Assembly (NCBI GenBank): GCA_030123545.1
Contig: CP126124.1
Location: forward strand, 3,472,001-3,536,000
DNA: 64,000 bases
Source: Burkholderiaceae bacterium
Lineage (GTDB): Bacteria > Pseudomonadota > Gammaproteobacteria > Burkholderiales > Burkholderiaceae_C
Reading direction: 5' to 3'
The translations under genes were made by a program, and so were the position numbers. This document shows positions 61,892-64,000 of this stretch, in pieces (position 1 is the stretch's first letter; each line of letters opens with the position of its first letter). The notes beneath the pieces were generated by a model. It had not been told where the DNA came from and ran no database searches. It saw only the letters and a list, made by a program, of their open reading frames with translations.

Positions 61892-63058
61892 TCATGCCGC
61901 GGCAAGCTCCTCGCACAGGTCGATCAGCGGAACCGCCTCGATCCCCTCGGCCAGCGGGAAGCGTTCGGTGCCGCCGTACACCAGCAGCCGGCGCTCCGGG
62001 CGCACCGTGTCAGATGCCGCATGAAATCCCGGCTCGAGTTTGGGGGCCAGTCCGCGCTTGATCTCGACGGCCCAGGGGCTGCGGCGGCCCGGGAGCTTGA
62101 GCAGCAGGTCGATTTCGGCGCCGGTCGCGGTGCGGAAGAAATACGGCTCGGCGCCGGACGGCGCGGCGGCAATCAGCGATTCGATCGCCAGACCCTCCCA
62201 GCTTGCGCCGGCCACCGGGTGCGAGAGCAGCGCCTCACGGTCGGCCAGCCCGAACAGCGCATGCACCAGGCCGCTGTCGCGCACGTACACCTTCGGCGAC
62301 TTGACCAGGCGCTTCTTCACGTTGCCGTGCCAGGGGCCGAGGCGGCGCACCAGCAACAGATCGACCAGCAGGTCGAGGTAGGACGCGACCGTCTTGCCGT
62401 CCACCGCGAGCGAACGCGCCAGCGCCGCGGCATTGAGCAAGCCGCCCTGCTGGTGCGCCAGCATGGTCCACAGCCGGCGCAAGGTTTCGGCCGGAATGCG
62501 CGGCCCGAGCTGCGGGATGTCGCGCTCGAGGTAGGTGCGGATGAAATCCGTGCGCCAGCGCAGGCTGGCGGCATCCGACGCGGCCAGCAGGCTCTCGGGG
62601 AATCCGCCGCGCAGCCACAGCGCTTCGAGGCGCTTGCTGCCCACCTCACCGGCATCGAGCGGCGCAAGCTCCAGGTAGCGGATGCGTCCGGCCAGCGATT
62701 CGCTCGACTGCCTGAGCAGATCGATTGCCGCCGAACCGAGCACGAGAAAGCGCCCCTTGCCGCGCCCCTTGCGCCGACCGGCATCGATCAGCCCGCGCAG
62801 ACTCTGGAACAGCTGTGGCATGCGCTGCACCTCGTCGAGGATGACGAGCTTGTCCTCGTGCTGCGGCAGATAGAGCTCGGGTTCGGCGAGCTTCGCCCGG
62901 TCGGCCTCGGATTCGAGGTCGAGATAGACCGCGGGCCGCGTCTCGGCGATCTCGTGCGCGAGCGTGGTCTTGCCCACCTGGCGCGGCCCGAGCAGCGCCA
63001 CGGCCGGACTTTCGGCGAGGGCGGCCGTGAGCTCAGGCAGAAGACGGCGTGGGATCAT
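61892..63058 (-). CDS. AAA/DUF4143 ATPase
   Basis: A 388-residue ATPase: MIPRRLLPELTAALAE, Walker A LLGPRQVGKTTLA, Walker B LVILDEVQRM, LVLGSAAIDLLRQ, then a DUF4143 domain (VYVRDSGLVHALFGL, GAEIDLLLKLPG, AVEIKRG). Single-gene systems of this type are widespread and sometimes called orphan toxin-like ATPases; function unknown. ATG 63058 is preferred; an upstream ATG at 63085 lies inside a perfect palindrome that is more likely regulatory. Confidence 0.85.
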   Translation of the reverse strand: MIPRRLLPELTAALAESPAVALLGPRQVGKTTLAHEIAETRPAVYLDLESEADRAKLAEPELYLPQHEDKLVILDEVQRMPQLFQSLRGLIDAGRRKGRGKGRFLVLGSAAIDLLRQSSESLAGRIRYLELAPLDAGEVGSKRLEALWLRGGFPESLLAASDAASLRWRTDFIRTYLERDIPQLGPRIPAETLRRLWTMLAHQQGGLLNAAALARSLAVDGKTVASYLDLLVDLLLVRRLGPWHGNVKKRLVKSPKVYVRDSGLVHALFGLADREALLSHPVAGASWEGLAIESLIAAAPSGAEPYFFRTATGAEIDLLLKLPGRRSPWAVEIKRGLAPKLEPGFHAASDTVRPERRLLVYGGTERFPLAEGIEAVPLIDLCEELAAA

Positions 63059-63061
63059 CGG

Positions 63062-63092
63062 TGCAATTATGGAGCGCAACTCCATAATTGCA
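63062..63092. promoter_or_regulatory. 13-bp perfect palindrome before the DUF4143 ATPase gene
   Basis: TGCAATTATGGAG (63062-63074), five-base spacer, CTCCATAATTGCA (63080-63092). Likely an operator or promoter dyad; it is AT-rich against a GC-rich background. Confidence 0.7.
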
Positions 63093-63164
63093 ATGATGAA
63101 CGACTGCTTGCCCCGGAACGCCCGGGCCCGCCCTCACCTCGCAAGCCGATGCAAGGCCGGTCGC

Positions 63165-63878
63165 TCACTCGACGAAGTGACCGAACGCCTGCACCTCTTC
63201 CACGACCGGATGCGCCTGGTTCGGCGAGCTTCCGCCGAACGTCGACAGCAGCTTGATCTTCAGGTACTTCGCCCTGACGTTCGGCAGCTTGAATTCCTGG
63301 TACGGCGTCTTGAACAGCTTGACGTTCTGCGTCTTGAAGGTGCCGAGCGATTCGAACGGCCCGGTCGGCGACGCGTTGCCGGCGAACAGTTCGAACTCCT
63401 TGACGTTGGCGTCGCCGGTTCCGCTGATCAGGATCGTGAACATGTCGAGCACCGCGGTCTTCTCGTCCCTGAACGCATAGACCGCGTGGTTTTCGGGCTT
63501 GAGGCCGTAGTCGATCTGGTTGAACTCTTCCTTGCCGTCGATCGTGTGCAGCCAGCTGTCGCCGGAAGCGACGACCACCTGACCGCCGTTCGCCGCGGCC
63601 AGCAGATTGATCCGCGCCGCCGCCGGCTTCGCGTCGGGCTTCGCGGGGGCTGCTTGCGTGCTTTCCGCAGATCGCGCAGCGGCCGCCGGCCGTGGTTTCG
63701 ATTCCGCTGCAGGCGACGACGCAATGACGGTCGCATCCCTGGCCTTCTCGGCCTTGAACAAACCGGCCTGATAGAGCGCCGCCAGCAATCCGGCCACGGC
63801 CGTGATGACCCCCGCCAGCGCGGTCAGGACGCCAGGCAAGGTTTGCCACCAGCTGCGCGAACCCGCTCCGTCAGTCAT
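63165..63878 (-). CDS. membrane-anchored discoidin-like domain protein
   Basis: A 237-residue protein: short N-terminus, one helix (GVLTALAGVITAVAGLLAAL, about 15-36), an alanine/proline-rich linker, and a C-terminal beta-rich domain with LLAAANGGQVVVASGDSW, VYAFRDEKTAVLDMFTI and VRAKYLKIKLLSTFGG, a pattern like F5/8-type carbohydrate-binding domains. Function unknown. Confidence 0.7.
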   Translation of the reverse strand: MTDGAGSRSWWQTLPGVLTALAGVITAVAGLLAALYQAGLFKAEKARDATVIASSPAAESKPRPAAAARSAESTQAAPAKPDAKPAAARINLLAAANGGQVVVASGDSWLHTIDGKEEFNQIDYGLKPENHAVYAFRDEKTAVLDMFTILISGTGDANVKEFELFAGNASPTGPFESLGTFKTQNVKLFKTPYQEFKLPNVRAKYLKIKLLSTFGGSSPNQAHPVVEEVQAFGHFVE

Positions 63879-64000
63879 GGTTGCTCCCAGGGTGGATAAC
63901 GTCGATGGGGCGCGCGAGGCAGAAGCACAACGCTATAAACAGTAGAGCTGAATGTGCTTGCCACGCAAGGGCTGGAGGCGGAAAAGGCATAGAAAATCAA

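Noticed and set aside
60131..63256. A 1041-codon plus-strand open frame
   Set aside because: Antisense to the hydroxylase-YhhN fusion and the DUF4143 ATPase; composition is typical of antisense frames in GC-rich DNA.
63879..64000. Possible gene at the right window edge
   Set aside because: Only 122 bases remain, with no clear start, motif or frame.

Overview
The window is about 64 kb of GC-rich chromosome from a betaproteobacterium of the order Burkholderiales, most likely Comamonadaceae or a near relative. This rests on the gene families and their order, an S-adenosylhomocysteine (SAH) riboswitch in front of ahcY, the rplM-rpsI-erpA order, the aerobic phenylacetate cluster, and dispersed AT-rich islets carrying GCTATC/GATAGC motifs that I associate with Comamonadaceae. 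The placement is inference; no database search was possible.

Layout. 1-11 kb is core metabolism and translation: argG (5' end cut by the window), murB, yajQ, plsY, an OmpA lipoprotein, a hydrolase, prfB with its programmed frameshift, pepN and fbp. At 11.04 kb lies tRNA-Thr(CGT), and inserted at its 3' end is a 6.7 kb integrated element (11095-17817). The element has a tyrosine integrase, AlpA, a Toprim primase and a degraded set of phage-type genes, all on the minus strand, and it is flanked by att repeats and arrays of TGGGGGCA repeats. 18-26 kb holds the methyl-cycle operon ahcY-tlyA-metF under the SAH riboswitch, then an O-acetylhomoserine sulfhydrylase gene and a DMT exporter gene. 25-33 kb holds paaABCDE (minus) facing a diiron oxygenase gene, an Fe-S flavoreductase gene and paaX (plus). 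33-47 kb is mixed housekeeping: rlmJ, rplM-rpsI, erpA, an MFS transporter, anmK, an M23 peptidase, tyrS, an SDR, an ankyrin protein, a GlcG/HbpS protein, a two-component system, a CDF transporter and dtd.

47.1-54.6 kb is the most notable region: a type I restriction-modification operon on the minus strand, reading hsdM, zeta-like toxin, 62-codon ORF, hsdS, parD, parE, hsdR. The hsdS gene is interrupted at its central linker by 17 full copies plus half a copy of a tetranucleotide (GCTT on the plus strand, AAGC in the coding sense). In the present state the gene ends after 242 codons, just past the tract. Removing exactly one unit restores a 432-residue two-domain specificity subunit. The tract is therefore a predicted phase-variable switch. 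It sits beside a second, 12-bp in-frame repeat in the same linker, and the whole operon is interleaved with two toxin-type modules.

54.6-64 kb is again core: ybeY, phoH, ruvA-ruvB, dmeF, an MFS transporter, an unusual fusion of an alkylglycerol-monooxygenase-like membrane hydroxylase with a YhhN (lysoplasmalogenase-type) domain, an AAA/DUF4143 ATPase, and a membrane-anchored protein with a predicted beta-sandwich domain.

No CRISPR array, rRNA operon, insertion sequence or replication origin was seen. Several AT-rich islets sit in frame inside otherwise GC-rich genes and look like members of one dispersed repeat family.
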